Below, one piece after another: positions 35,101-47,959 of a stretch of DNA of 64,000 nt. The notes beneath the pieces were generated by a model. That model made no database searches, was not told where the DNA came from, and saw only the letters and a program-made list of their open reading frames with translations. The stretch's first letter is position 1. The number at the start of each line of letters is the position of its first letter. The stretch comes from Strigops habroptila (taxonomy: Eukaryota; Chordata; Aves; Psittaciformes; Psittacidae), in assembly GCF_004027225.2 (NCBI RefSeq), contig NC_044282.2:75526287-75590286 (forward strand), read 5' to 3'. Made by a program: the position numbers and the translations under genes.

Positions 35101-38100
35101 AGGAAGTTCAAGGAAAATATTCCAGGTGGCCAGGACATGAAGAACAAGTCATTGAACCTCTTTCACTGAGCTGTCATCTCTTCCTCTGCACTCCCACACT
35201 GCACTCCCCAGTTGCAGACAAGCTTCTGCCTTAGTGAATAATGATTAACAGCACCAAAGCCTTTCCTCTGCTGGATGCCAGCCCCATGCACCACAGTGAT
35301 GTGGGCTGCTGCCTAAGAAATGATATCCATGGCCCATATTCTCCTCTGGTACCACTGAAACAAGTTGTGCAGTGAAACCACAGGGATTTGCAGTGACAAA
35401 GAAACCATATCTGTTATCCCACTGCACACACAGCTAATGTTTTGATTTAAACAGTGCTCTGGGTTGGCTCATTTCTTCTGAATCTTTAATGTTTAGATGA
35501 TTTTTCAGCCTTTCCCTGCCTGGGGATGCAGGGATGGGGTGGGAAGCAAACAGCTAGGGTCTCCAGGGACTATAGCCCCTGAGTTGTGAGTGTGGTCACC
35601 TGAAATGCCAGTATTGCAAGAGAGAGGGGGTTAAGTTTGGGCAGTTGTGCTTCAGTAGCAGGTCTGAGCCCTACAAACACAAGCACAAGGGACACCATGC
35701 AAGCCTTGACTGGTGACTGCTGAGGGAAGTGGTGCCTTTCCTTGGGTTTCTTGGGGCTTTGGGGCTGGGAGTTGTTTGGCTTTGAGGGTTTGGGGGTTTT
35801 TATATTTAAATAAGGATCCTCAGCCTGTTTATGAGTTTGGTGACAGCAGGAAGGGAGAGAAACCCCCAGACAAGCACCTACATCCCCCCAGGGCATCCCC
35901 ACTAGTGATGTGCTGGATTAAGTGGTACCTAAACATCTTTAAGCTTGGACCAGCTTTATAACAAAGAGCAGTGACACTTCCAAGTACATTTACACCAATG
36001 CCTACAGACTTCCCTCCACTCACAGCTTCAGCTGAATCCACCAGCAGCTCCAGCCTCCTGGAAGTCAGAGCAAGAATGGCTGGAGAAATGGGAACCAAAG
36101 AGCCTCATTTTCAGTCCTGGGCTTTAGAAACACCAACCATATTTTTGCTACTGCCTGAAGCATTCCTTTTCCCAGGGAGCCTCTGCCTTCTACACTTGAA
36201 ATCATGGGCTTCGCTACTCGAGGTCAGGAGTCGCACAGTGCTTCCAATTGTTCAATGTGCCCATGTACTTCTGCCTATTGTAAAAGTCTGAGCACAAGCA
36301 GTCCAAGCAGAAGTTCATTCTTGTATTACTTTGGAATAGGGATACAGAGATGCTCTCTGATCAGCAGAATGAAGATGGGGATATGGACTCATTTTCCCAT
36401 GCCTCAAAATGTAATTTTTCCCCTCTATTGTCAGCATCATTGTTGATCCTGAAATTATAGTGTCTGAGGAGTTATTCAAGAGGAGATGTTCGACATGAGA
36501 AAAGAGCCTCAGAAAATAACTGCAACAAGAACATTTAAATAAAGCCAGAGATTAGAGGAAAAATACAAAAATCACTCCAAGAAGCTCATTTGGTTTCATT
36601 CCACTACATTTGAGTGTTATGGGAGGAGGGACTGGGGGAAGCATCCGAAATTGGTTGGGTAGAGTGAGAAAAAGCCCAGGCATCTCTCTACCTACATCAC
36701 AGCCTATTAATATACCCTCAGATTACAACATGGGTCAGGCTTTCAGCACTCAGCTACTCAAAAACTTTGGCAGCTTGCCTGTATCTCTGCTCTGTGCTTG
36801 GCTCTTCCAGAGGACTGGAGTAGAATTGCTCTTGCACAGCTCACGAAGCAGCACTGGGGGTTTTCCTTCTCCCTTTTCCAGTTAATCTCCTCATTTTTAA
36901 GGCCTTCCTGCTGATTTGCTTTGCACTTAGTGGTAGAAATAGGACACAATTCCCAATTTCCTCTTACAACCCCAAATAGTTGCAGCAAACAGGTTTGGTA
37001 AGCCCTGGAGATGAAACCAGGCTTACCAATGCTGCTCCTATCCCAGCAAAGCCAAGCAACCAGCACCTCCACACCCAGCAAGGAGCATCTTAAAGGGATG
37101 CAATTCTCTGAAGAAGCCCTAAACCCAAGTCCTCAATCTGCCCAATTTCTACCCAACAGCAGTTTTGCTCCTCTTTGCCTCCCACTTGTATCAGAGACCA
37201 CAAAATATCTTCCAGTCAGCTGCGGGGAAGAAGCCAAACTGCTGCTGGTGGCACGAATCACATCTTATGATAAGGAAACCTTTTAGGTTTACTTCTAATT
37301 ATTATTTTTTTAAAACATCAGGCTTTTATCTTGAAAAGAATCAACTTTTCTGTGCCTTTGAAGAGCAGAACCCTCCTGATAGTCATTACTTGACTCAGCT
37401 GTTCACTCCGGTCTTTGCCTTTGATGAAAAACTTTGCTTTACAGACAGCATTTAGCATCCTGATTAATACAAAATGTGACCTACTATTGGAGTAAATGGG
37501 GTATGTAGCACTGTCTCATAAGCAAAAGAGTTTACTTAGTTGTACTAAGAGGAAAAAAACCCAAACCCTTGAGAATCATTATCTAACAGAACTACTTAAA
37601 ATAAAAGGAGGGAGAAAACCACCAAAACGGGCACTTTCTTCTTCCCATTTTGCTTTAAAGAACAGGAGGAACAAATTCACAACTTATCACCTGGCAATCT
37701 ATAAAGATCAAAACCATCAGATACTGTCCACAGCAGATGCCACCAACCTCCACAGGCACAACCCCCCCTCCCTGAGCCACCCTAGCTACTGGGACATCCT
37801 CATGGGAGAGAGCAGCGAGTACCTGGGGTTACACATTAGCCAGAGCAGCCGCACCAAGGTCCCGGGAATAGGAACGGTTACGAGACAGAAGGAAAAGCAG
37901 TCGGTGACACTGTTAATGTGTAACATTCCTGCCACCTTTACCTCACCTTCTGCTCGCCTGCTTTGGGGTATCAGCATCTGCCAGGAGCCCAGGGACAGAG
38001 TACCTGGGCAGCAAAGCCTGAGAGAGCCCCCAGCAGGGTTTATGTACCCTCAGGGGAGGGGAGGTTGGGCAGAGAAGGGTGGGCAGCCTCATCAGGCACC

Positions 38101-38405
38101 TGGTGGTGCCCCACATGCAGGGAGGGCTCTTTCCATGGGCTCAGGAGGAGCCTTGATGAGGGAAACCTGGTGAAGTTTGATCCTGGGAAAGGTCCAGGGA
38201 TGCTCTTCTGAGGATGGTCCCAGCTGTGTGAACTCCTGACAGGGCTGTCTGATAGAGCTCAGAGTCTCTCTCTCTTCCCCCTATTTACAGACCCTTCTGC
38301 TCCCTTTCCCCTCCCCAGATCACCCTATTGCCTCACAAACTGATGTCCCATTCCCTTTCACACTTCCTCAGCAACAGGGACAGCTGTTCTCATCATCATC
38401 ATGGT
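35101..38405. other. Gene-free unique DNA
   Basis: No coding exon or CR1 copy recognised. An AT-rich repeat-free stretch at about 36380-36600 contains TAATTT, ATTGTTGAT and AAATTATAG words. Confidence 0.45.
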
Positions 38406-38596
38406 AGAATCATAGAATCATAGAATCATAGAACCCCAGACTGGTTTGTGTTGGAAGGGACCTTAAAGCTCATCCAGTCCCAACTCCCTGCCACAGGCAG
38501 GGACACCTTCCACTAGAGCAGGTTGCTCCAAGCCCCTGTGTCCAACCTGGCCTTGAACACTGCCAGGGATGGGGCAGCCACAGCTTCTCTGGGCAC
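38406..38596 (-). mobile_element. CR1 LINE fragment with intact terminal octamer repeats
   Basis: Three tandem TAGAATCA units at the start (the complement of the CR1 3' tail TGATTCTA), then CCCCAGACTGGTTTGTGTTG, the common core, and loss of similarity after CAGCTTCTCTGGGCACCCTG. Confidence 0.93.
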
Positions 38597-40285
38597 CCTG
38601 TTCCAAGCATCCTCACATCCTCCTTTTCCTGGCAGAAAGGCTGTGGCAAGAATTGCCACTGTGGCCGCAGAGCACGGGCGTTAGTGCTGGGCTTTAAGGT
38701 AGAGCTATAGGGAACAAGGTCTGCCCATCCCCTCCATCGGGACAGACCCCACAAGAGCTGCACTATTCCACTGAGGACAGGGCTGGGCTTCTCTTATCAC
38801 TGGAGTTGTACCCTGCTTCCACCCCCTCCCAACCAGCCCACCTCTGAACAGCCCTTGCAGTATTCTCCATCACGCTGCCACTTTGGATGTGTCACATTTT
38901 TCCCAGGGAAGTCCTTGGAGCACAGGGCACTGTTGACCTGCTCCAGATGGGGTTTCACTGCTGCACACCAGAGTGCTGAGTACCGGAGGTACTGGGGAGT
39001 GTTGGCAATTGGTGTTTCCACTGTCACTGAGGCTTTGTGTAGGGTAATGTCATTAGTGACGGGCAAGTTCAGCTGATAAGTGATGAAAACGGATGAAAAA
39101 TGAGCTAAGCAGTGCTTTGTTTCAGCTCCTGGATCTCCCAGGGTAGCCCCATAGCCAGTAAACCCATCTCCATCAGCATAATAGGGATGATACTGGGCCA
39201 AATCCTCCCTGGGCACTTCCTGGGAAGCCATGGAATGGGTGATGCCACCCCCATCTCCCAGCCATGTCTCCTTTGATGCCAGCCAGCACCACAACCCGTG
39301 TCAGCAGCATTCCCACCAACAGCCTCGCTGATCCCTACTGACAGTGATGCCGCAGCCACACTCCCATCGCTCCTGTTGCACCGGGGTCCGGGCGCCTGGA
39401 GATGGACGAGTGATTGATGGGGCGCCCGTGATACGCCACGACGTGCTCCTTATCTGTGGCTTCCCAGTTGGTTCCCATGTCGCTCGCGGGGTTTACGGCA
39501 TCAATGTCACTCTCTTTCCCTTGGTTTTCCTGTTTTTTCAGACCTGTCTTGGTTCTTTCACACCTATTGTGTCCCAGCAAGCCCGTTTCATCTTCAGGAT
39601 TAGTAAAACTGGACAAAGTCTCCTGGGGAAGACTCATCTTTCCCTACCATGAATGGGAGACAGGTGAGTTTGGAAAAACAGTGCCTGTTTTTCATGGCAG
39701 GAGCTAAATCCATCTAAAGCAGCTTCCATGGGAATTCTTAGTTAAACAACATGATAGCAAATATGATACAAAAGCTTGGGTGAGCAAAGAAAGACCAAGG
39801 TTAGATACGGAGGAGAAGAAGTGGGTGGACAGGCTTTGTCAAGAGGGAGAAGAAAATCAGTCTGAGTGTGAGCATTGTTGGTATCACCAGGAGATTCCTC
39901 CCTCTCCCCCTTTCTGGGCAAACAGCTCTACTTCCCCAGGGACATGGACCTTCACTTGAAAACACTGGGAAGCTCCCCCCACCCCATGTATGTGCTATGA
40001 GCAGCGCTGGCTTTGCCGGGTGGGTGAGACCAGGACAAGCCAACGACATCTCCAGGGGACCCAAGTAAAACTGGTGGTGTTAGGGGACCCCTCTGCTCCC
40101 CACACAGTCACCCATGGGCAAGGGCCGGTGTCTGCGCACAGACGTTGTGATTCGAGGTAGATGCACCTCCATCAGCCCCCAGCACCAGCTGCTGCACCCC
40201 ACCAGCTCCCACCAACACTTGCTCCAGTTCCTCCCCATCACAATCTCCAGGAAAAAATCAAATAAAATGAGAAAATGAAGAATGG

Positions 40286-40504
40286 ATCACAGAATCCCAG
40301 ACTGGTTTGGGTGGAAGGGAATTAAAGCTCCTCCAGCTCCAACCCCCTGCCACGGGCAGGGACACCTTCCACTGGAGCAGGTTGCTCCAAGCCCCTGTGT
40401 CCAACCTGGCCTTGAACACTGCCAGGGATGGGGCAGCCACAGCTTCTCTGGGAAAAGTCTGTGCCAGCGCCTCAGCACCCTCACAGGGAAGAGCTTCTGC
40501 CTTA
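40286..40504 (-). mobile_element. CR1 LINE fragment, 3' end
   Basis: Minus-oriented copy, ATCACAGAATCCCAGACTGG to CAGGGAAGAGCTTCTGCCTT, where it stops abruptly. Same subfamily as most copies in the window. Confidence 0.92.
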
Positions 40505-43370
40505 TACATAACCTGAGAATGGATGCACACTTCCGAATCAAACCTGGATGAAAGGGGCAACTCACATAGGATCCACAGGATCCATCTTTCCCCTTCCCTC
40601 TCCCAGCCAGCCGAGGTGCCATGAACAAGAGCGGGCTCTGCTGCTGCCAGATTGCAGTGTGTGCTCAGACCCGCAGGACAGCCCCTGGCCATCTGCTGCC
40701 CCAGGTGTGTACACGCCACAGCAGAGATAGTCTTCTGGCTCCTCAAACACACCGGTCGCTTGACTCAGCCTATGTAGGGGCTCTTAAAGCGGCATGTGGC
40801 ATGTTCCCCCATCCCGCTCCCATCGCATCCATCACTGTCCCTGGCACTGTCTTTGGGGACTGTGGTTGAAGGCTTTGGTGGTGAATGGGTTTGTCTTATT
40901 TATCCATCATAAAACCAGGCTGGAACAAGGGACAACTTAGTCCAAACTTCACACAAAGTGTTCCTGCTCTTCACCAAAACCTGATGTGTCCTGGTATATG
41001 GTATAAGGACCTTTCCCAAGCTCTCGTTCTCTCCAGGGAAAAAGGTCCTTCTGGTCATTTTTAATTCCTTCATGTTTGTGAAATGAGTGTATGAAATGTG
41101 GAAATATATTCCTTCATCTAGGGAAACCTTGGATTTATCTCACCCTACCAGATCAACCCTGAGCATCCCAAGCCCAGGCACCAACTCTTAGCACTTCCCT
41201 TTGATTTGCAAGATGAGACTTGTCCCAGGATTTGGGGACCTTTCAGGAATGCTTGGGCTCACATCATGCCACCAGCCCAGGTTCTGGGCCTGGGCTTGCC
41301 TGGCACAGACACCCATGCTCTCCAGGGACTGCATCCTTAAGCTTAGCTCCTGAGAAGGGCTCTCCCTGGATCCCATGTATCTTCAGGCCCCCTTGACCAT
41401 AACCAAGGTTTCCCCTTCATGCATTATGGACCAGCCTCCAGCTGGCCAAAGCAACATGGGCTGCCTCAGGGCAACAGGCCCACAGGAGGTTCAACCAGCC
41501 TCCAGACATTGCTCCCCAGGAGTACCAGGGGTGGTGCTCATGAAATGCCAGACTGGGTTATTAACAGGGCCAAGGTAGCCTGAACTGGCTCAAAATCAGC
41601 ACCAGCAGTAGCCAAGGGTTGTTGCCATACCCTTTGAGCAATAACCAGGAGGAGGACAGGCAGTTCCACCTCCCCCTGCAGCTGCAGGAGCCTGAGAAGA
41701 TGGCCAAGCCTTGAAATGGGAAAAGCCCTTTCCCCTCCTCTGGGGCACATGGAGATTCATAACTCACAGTCCTGTCCGGAGCCAGGGCACAAAGAGGTGC
41801 TGGTGGATGCTGCATGAGAGAGGATGAGGCTGGGGCTCAACGTGGAAATAACCATCCTGTAACATGGTGGAGCCCATCCCAAGCTCTCCAAACCAGAGTC
41901 CAGACTGAAGCCCTTTGCACACCCACCTCTCCAAGATACTCTGCACAGGGTATTTTAGGAGCAGGGTGTTCCCACTCTTACCACTCTGAGATGGGCAGGG
42001 TATGGGGTGCTGGGAGGGAGGGCCCAGGGGATGGAGAGAGGAGCAGACATCTGCTGTCCCTCAGAGCTGCTGAAGGAGAAGGAGATGGGGAGGGCACCAG
42101 AGCATGGGGCAGGGCTGAGCAGCAGCTCATCGCCAGCTCAGTGCCATTTATTCTCTCCCTGGAGCTGGAAGGAATCTGGCAGTGCTTCCCAATGGATCCT
42201 CATGGTTGGAGAGTCCAGCCTTCTCCAACAAAACAATTACAATTATTGAGGCTGTTTAAGGAAGAGAGAACAAACCCATGGAGGAAAGGTATCCTGACCT
42301 CTGCTCTTCCACCTTCTTCCCTGAAGCAACATTTCCAGATGATCCTACAAATAGATACCTAAAAAGCCTCCCCTACATGTAAAACACCCTCCAATGAAAC
42401 CTCCCAGCCTGCTTTTACTCACCAATAAATATTTAATTTCCATGATTGAGCAAAATGAAGCCGTGTGGGTTTGGTGCGGAAATCCTTGTTGCCTTCTTCA
42501 CTCTCCTTCCCAGGACCTGACAGCTTGGCTTTCACATACCCATCAGGTGCCAAAAAGCCCCCCAAAAAGGTTTGCTTTTAGTAATGAATACAAAATGGGT
42601 TTATTGATAAAATAGTAACTGCATAGTTCACAATACAGCTGGAGAGGCAGCTTGTCACTGTCCCAGGGACACATACAGGGCTCGGACCCTTGTGCCGCAT
42701 CAGGCATCACTTTGCCACTGGAACACCATCAGCATTGTGCTGGGGCTTAGAGCTGTTCCTTACCCGGAGGTTGTCTGCCAGTGGCTGGGCAGGGGCAGCA
42801 GCCTGGAGCCCAGGCTGCAATCAGCCTCCTGAAGGCACATCTTGCTGCTCCTGTAGCTATGGACCATCCTCTTCCTCTCCACACCTCCAGCCCCAGCTCC
42901 TCATCCAATGCTCCCAGCTCCATACTCCCTCCCTCCATGCCATTTGCTTCCCTTTGACCTTCCCTCACCTGCCCCAAATCCAGCTGTGGCACCTTTGCCT
43001 TTCTCCCACCCTCCTTCTCCTCCTGCTGTGCTGTGTGGATACCGGAGAGGCAGGACCTGTGGCTGGGGAGGTGGTGGGACACGAGGCATGGCAGGCTTTG
43101 CTGCAGGGGGACCTGCACACATCCATGGGTTCACACCTCTTATGCAGGTTTATAACCCTATACAGCTGTACTTGGAGATGTAATTCCCCTTCCAGGCATC
43201 CTCATCCCATTCAAGACTGAATCTCTTGCTGTGGAAGCTGAAGACTTTGCAGGTACGTCAATCAAGAGCCAACTGTATTTGTATTTTCATGTGGGCAACG
43301 GGGTATTTCCCCCCCTAATTTCACTCCCTCGCTCAGCAATGTGGGCACTTCCTTACCCAAACAAAACAAG
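40505..43370. other. Gene-free unique DNA
   Basis: No coding exon or repeat recognised. This is the start of the CR1-free zone that continues to about 57.3 kb. Confidence 0.45.
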
Positions 43371-43379
43371 CCTGGCAAA

Positions 43380-43490
43380 GTTATTAATTGCTCAGAACAA
43401 GATCTTTATTGATTGGTATAAGGATCAATCACTTTATCTGCGGGCAGCTCTGTTAGAGCTGCCTGTGATCGGGGTATTTAGCTAAGAGAT
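43380..43490. promoter_or_regulatory. Candidate regulatory block with a tight inverted repeat
   Basis: GGCAGCTCT (43443-43451) and AGAGCTGCC (43455-43463) form perfect 9-bp arms around GTT. Just upstream are TTATTAATTG, TTGATTGG and GATCAATCAC (PBX/HOX-like TGATTG and its complement). The block is repeat-free. Confidence 0.35.
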
Positions 43491-44059
43491 ATCTGCCCTG
43501 GGCCCTGGGGAGTTTCACAGGGGAGTCCAAGGTCTCTCCAGCGCTTTTAAAAACACAGCAGGTGGTGGAGAGAATCCACACGAGGAGAGATGGGGAAGGA
43601 CCCCTGTGACCTTCATTCAATCCCCAGCAGCCACCAGTAATGCCCTTGGGAGGAGTGATGGTTCCTTGGGGTGGGCAGTGACCGCAGAGCTCACCTCGAT
43701 GGGGGCTGTGCTGGTGCTTCTCTAAACCACAGTCTTTGGAATGGAAACGGGTGAGCAGAGATGCCCAGGGAGCCCTTCGGCCAGCTGTAACCTCCTCCCA
43801 TGTGTGCACTCGAAAGGTCGTGCCTTTCACAGGAGCCTCTTGCATCCAGGTACCACTTCCCATTGCCGGCTTCAGGGAAGTCGGACAGCGCCGCTCTTCC
43901 TCCCCCCCCCACAACTCCATCATGTTTTCTTGGCCTCCCCTTTAAGAAAAAACACATAAATAAAGAAAATTACCATCAAAAAAAACAGCAAACCGAAAAG
44001 GGGCAGGGGAGGGGGGCTGCAGCTGGAGCCGTCCCTGGCAGCCCAGCTCTAATCTCCCG

Positions 44060-44215
44060 CAAACCCCTGCTATCAGAGCTTGGATCAGCATATCTAATGT
44101 AAACGAGCTTTCACACATAAATAACGTGCCACATCTGGCTATTTGGGTTTTATAGCGTCTTAGCTACCGAGCGATTTATAGAGGGCGAACTCGCTGAAGA
44201 GCAGCCCGGGCTCGG
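44060..44215. promoter_or_regulatory. Candidate regulatory block (CDX/HOX-like TTTATAG sites)
   Basis: TTTTATAG and ATTTATAG lie about 25 bp apart in repeat-free sequence at the edge of a CpG-rich island, with ATAAATAACG upstream. Function inferred. Confidence 0.25.
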
Positions 44216-45250
44216 CCGGGGGAAGTTGCGGTTGCCCCGAGGTGGGGGGGGGGAAGCGGGGGGCGAGGGAGGATTTGGGCAACGCCGGCAGAAAGCGGCT
44301 TCTCCGCATCTTGGGGGCCGGGGGGGTGGAGGGAGGGCTCTGCCCCCCGGGGGAAGAGGGGCCGGCTCAGCGGCGGGGCCGGGGCAAGGCTTAAAAGAGC
44401 CATCCAGGAACCGGCGTGTTTGCGCTTATAACCAATTTATTGCCGCCGAGCATATGGCCGGTGCTTCGCCTGGCGTCACCCGCCGGGGAGGAAAGCAAAC
44501 AGACCGGGCGGTGTAAAGCCTGAGGAAGGAAGGAGCGGCCGCCCTGCGCTCGGCGGAGACAATGCGAGAGGCGCGGAGGAGCCGCCGCCGCCGCCGCTCC
44601 CACCCTTCGCCCGTTTAGGGCCCCCCCCCCCAGCCCAGGTGAGCCCCGCCGCGGCGGGCACGGGCGTCGGAACAACGCGGGGACCCCTGGGGCGCGGGGC
44701 CTCGTGTGGGACGGGGCTTGCGAGGGGGGGCACAGGTAGAAGTTGGTGCGGAAAGGTGGGGGGGGCGCTTCCCTTTGCCCCGACGGCGGGGTCCCCGGCC
44801 CCGGGTGCGCGGTGGGGCCGGGGGAAGCGGGGCCGGGGCGCTCCGCCCGCCTGGCCCGAGGAGGGGGGAGACACCTTCCCACCATCCCCATCCCCATCCC
44901 CTTCCCCCCCCGCCCCGGCGGCGGGACACTTCTCGGCTACGACGGCAGAGTACGCCAGAGGACCGGGAATGGCCCCGGCCCCCGCGCTCCCGCCGCCGCC
45001 ACCTCTTCCCTTCGCGGCCCCCGGTGCTGCCCCGACTCGGGCCCGAGCACTTAGGCCGGGTACCCACCGGATGGACCTTTCCCCATCCTTCCTTCTCCCG
45101 AAAAGAGCCCGACCTCCCCTTTCTTTCCCGCTGTGCGAAGGGCGGGCAGGCACCGGAGTCTTCCTCGGATGCTTAACGGGGATCCCACTCGCGAACCCCC
45201 CCCCCGCAGTACCTGCGTACAGCCGGGCTCCCCTCCATGTTGTGTACGCG
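44200..45250. other. CpG-rich island between PAX1 and NKX2-2
   Basis: About 1 kb of extreme GC and CpG content with overlapping open frames on both strands, none like a known protein. It could be a remote promoter, a lncRNA start or an unmethylated regulatory island. No exon is supported. Confidence 0.5.
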
Positions 45251-45930
45251 GGTGCGAGAAGTTAATTCAGATAAGAAAGTGCTCCCGGCCGTAAATCCCC
45301 TCATTGCTATGGCCCCGGGCCGCGCTCCCCTCCTCGAGGGGGGGGACACGTTGCTGACAAAGCTTAATCTCATTGCGACACGTTTAATCATTAGAGAGAC
45401 GGGAGCGAATAGAGCCCGGAGGGGGAGAAGCGTTTGCCCGGCAAATAGAACAATTTATAATAGACTAGAAGGAGAAGGGAAGCCCCAGGCCGGGCTTATA
45501 GCTTGGGCCGGGTCCGGGAGGGGGGAGATTAAATAACACCAACAAATAGGTGGGTCGGGGGGGGGAGGCTGCGAGTTCCGGCTTTGTGCTCGCCCGCAGG
45601 GCCTTAACAAACTGCCTCCGCCACTATTGGCAATATTTTCAAAGATCTCATTAAAGTGCATTTATCAAAGCCCTAACATGTGCCCTCCGGCTCTGACATA
45701 ACCCCGGTAGCCCCCAGGGAGGAGCGGGGGGGGGGGGAAATCCCAATTTCTATTACAATTCACCACCTCGGGAGGTTGGCTGGGGGCAGGCGAGATCTCC
45801 ATCTACAAATTTATAAGTAATATCGGTGAATTGGAAGGATTTCTCCGCCTTTGAAGCTTCGGGGGGAAGGAGATAGAGTAATCGTGATTATAGGAAAGCT
45901 CATTTAGATTCCTATGTCCTGGAGAAGGTT
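45250..45930. promoter_or_regulatory. Strong candidate enhancer with paired TCF/LEF-type sites
   Basis: Repeat-free AT-rich blocks within GC-rich DNA: GTTTAATCATTAGAGAG, CAATTTATAATAGAC, TTTCAAAGATC (45637-45647), ATCAAAG (45664-45670), AATTTATAAGTAAT and GTAATCGTGATTATAGG. ATCAAAG is the exact TCF/LEF core. Conservation is expected but untested. Confidence 0.45.
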
Positions 45931-46454
45931 TACTTGTCTGCAGGAGAAAGGATTTTGGGGGGCGCGGGGGCTTTCTTCTGAGCTTCGATGGGAAAGGCTG
46001 GTGCCGGGTCCTTTTCTGTGTGTGGCGGAAGCTTCCTCCTTTTTTTTCCCCCCTTTTTCCCCTTTTTTCTTTTCCCCCAAAACACCCTTGACGCCTTTAT
46101 CAATGCCGTTTTTCCAGCCGTGAAAAGAAACGGGAATTCCACCCCGCAGAAATTCCGAGCCCCGCACGTTACCATTAAGTTCCTGAAAGCCACGGAGGAT
46201 TCAGAGGGCTCTGGTTTCCCCTTGATTTCAGGAAACAGGAATTTTTGCCCCTCCCAGGCTGGGACGCGGCTGTACCAGGTACAAGGGAACGCGGAGCCGT
46301 GAGCTCCCGGTGTCCACTCTCTTTCCCACGGCCTGGCGCAGCCACGGACCCGCCGAACCGGCAACATCGCTGCGGAGCTGCCGCTTCAGCGCCGGAAAAT
46401 GCGATTTAAAACCCTCTCGGAGGATACATACAGAAGCAATAGTTTTATTTTTAA

Positions 46455-46615
46455 TTTTCCCTCCTCATTTATTTTTTTTTTCCCCCGGTGGTGTTTCGGT
46501 GGTTTGGGGGGATTTTTGTGTTTGGGGTTTTTTTTTTTTCTGATTTTTTTTCTTCTTAATTTTCTTGTTGGTTGATTTTTTTATTTTTTTTTCTTTTGTG
46601 GGGTTTCTTTATAGC
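46455..46615. repeat. T-rich low-complexity tract
   Basis: Long T runs separated by GGTTTGGGG and CTTCTT words. A shorter T/C run lies at 46024-46080. Simple sequence without coding content. Confidence 0.75.
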
Positions 46616-46965
46616 CCACAAAAGATGTCTTCTTTAAATACGCTGCTCTCCTTTCCCCCTCCACACTTTAAAACAAAGAGGGTGTCGCTTACAGGGGTTG
46701 CTCCTGAGCTGAAGCCCCTAATAACAATTACCAGCACCGACATGGGCTGCGCTTCTCTTCCTCTATTCATTTCAAGTGTAGCCCATTCTAAGAGGTAAAA
46801 TAAACCTGCCCCCTCAACAAAGGCTTCGTGTGGGCTTCTCTAATCCCTCCCGAGCGGCAAGGTGCTGTCCTTGTTTATTTATTTGGGCTCTGGAGTGAGG
46901 GAAAACAATAGCTCGCACCTCGGGTCTAATCAAACAATAAAGCGATCCACCTGACGGCTGTGCCC
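46615..46965. promoter_or_regulatory. Candidate enhancer with NK2-type, SOX and homeodomain sites
   Basis: Repeat-free block with ACAATTACC, TTCAAGTGTA (NK2 core TCAAGTG at 46772-46778), TTTAAAACAAAGAGG and TAATCAAACAATAAAG. The NK2 core raises possible feedback by NKX2-2 itself. Inference from motifs. Confidence 0.4.
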
Positions 46966-47906
46966 GCGATGCGGGGCTGGGGTCGGAGCGGGAGAACCGC
47001 ACAGCTCCAGACACCCTTTCACTTATTTATGCATGTATTATATAGTATTATATTTAATGTATGTGTATGACATCGCTCGACAGAGAAGGGAATGAAGTCG
47101 GGGCGTCGGTGGCTTAAAACAGAGGGAGAAACCCGGCGCTTTGCCTGGAGCGGAAGCCTAAAAGCGGGGAAGGAAGCGACGGCTTCTCGCCGCTTGAACC
47201 CCCGAACCCCGGGCCGCCCGTGGCGTGGGGAGCACAGCGAGCCCACTCCCCGCCTCGCCAATGTGGGTTCGAGGTCACGCATGACCGGGGAGCCGCTCCC
47301 AAGGGCTCCTTCCATCTCATCCCGCACCCAATGCCTCTTGCCCGCGCTTAAATAACCCCAAAACGAGCTTTAACGGCGGTAAAATCAACTCCCGCCGCCC
47401 ATGGAGTGCGGGACCCGGTCCCCACGCAGCTCGGGGCAGGGGGACAAGCAGAGGGGTGGGTGGAGAGGGGTGTTTGAGCTACCTGTGAGAGCAAACAGGT
47501 AAACACCAACCGCGGGCAGAGGCACTTCTCCTCAAGTGCAGCCACTCCGCCTGTGTACACGTACCGTGCCGCCGGCCTCCTGCGGGCTTGTGCAAATAAC
47601 CCGGGGGAGTGGAATGGGGGAGCAGCCCCTACACTCCCCCCTGCACCCCCTTGCCCTGCCATCCCCTCCCCGTAGCGCTGGAACAGCCCCACAATCCGCC
47701 TGGCTGTTCCCACGCGTGGGGAGGGCCGGACAGGGCGGTGATGGGCTCCCTGCGCGGTGATGGGATCCCAGTGGGGCGTTGGGACGGGGGCACAACGAGG
47801 GGGAAGGCACCAAGGGTGGCAGGGCGCTGTCGCGATAGCCGCCGACCTGCCGTAGGGTTCCCCCGACATGCAGAGCGGGGCCGCATCCCGGCCCCGCGAC
47901 CCCTCC

Positions 47907-47959
47907 TGACGTCAAAGCGCCCGACCGGTTCTTACGTCACCTTCCCGGCTATTACGTCA
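47907..47959. promoter_or_regulatory. Triple CRE cluster, likely CpG-island promoter
   Basis: TGACGTCA (47907-47914, perfect palindromic CRE), TTACGTCA (47932-47939) and TTACGTCA (47952-47959) at 25 and 20 bp spacing. The last two sit in a near-duplicated unit (TTACGTCAC ... CTTCCCGG). Surrounding DNA is GC-rich. A promoter here could serve a distal NKX2-2 first exon or an unrecognised noncoding RNA; direction is unknown. Confidence 0.5.

Noticed and set aside
44476-45265. Overlapping Gly/Pro/Arg-rich open frames in a CpG island
   Set aside because: Stop codons are rare at this GC content on both strands; no frame resembles a protein and no splice structure supports one.
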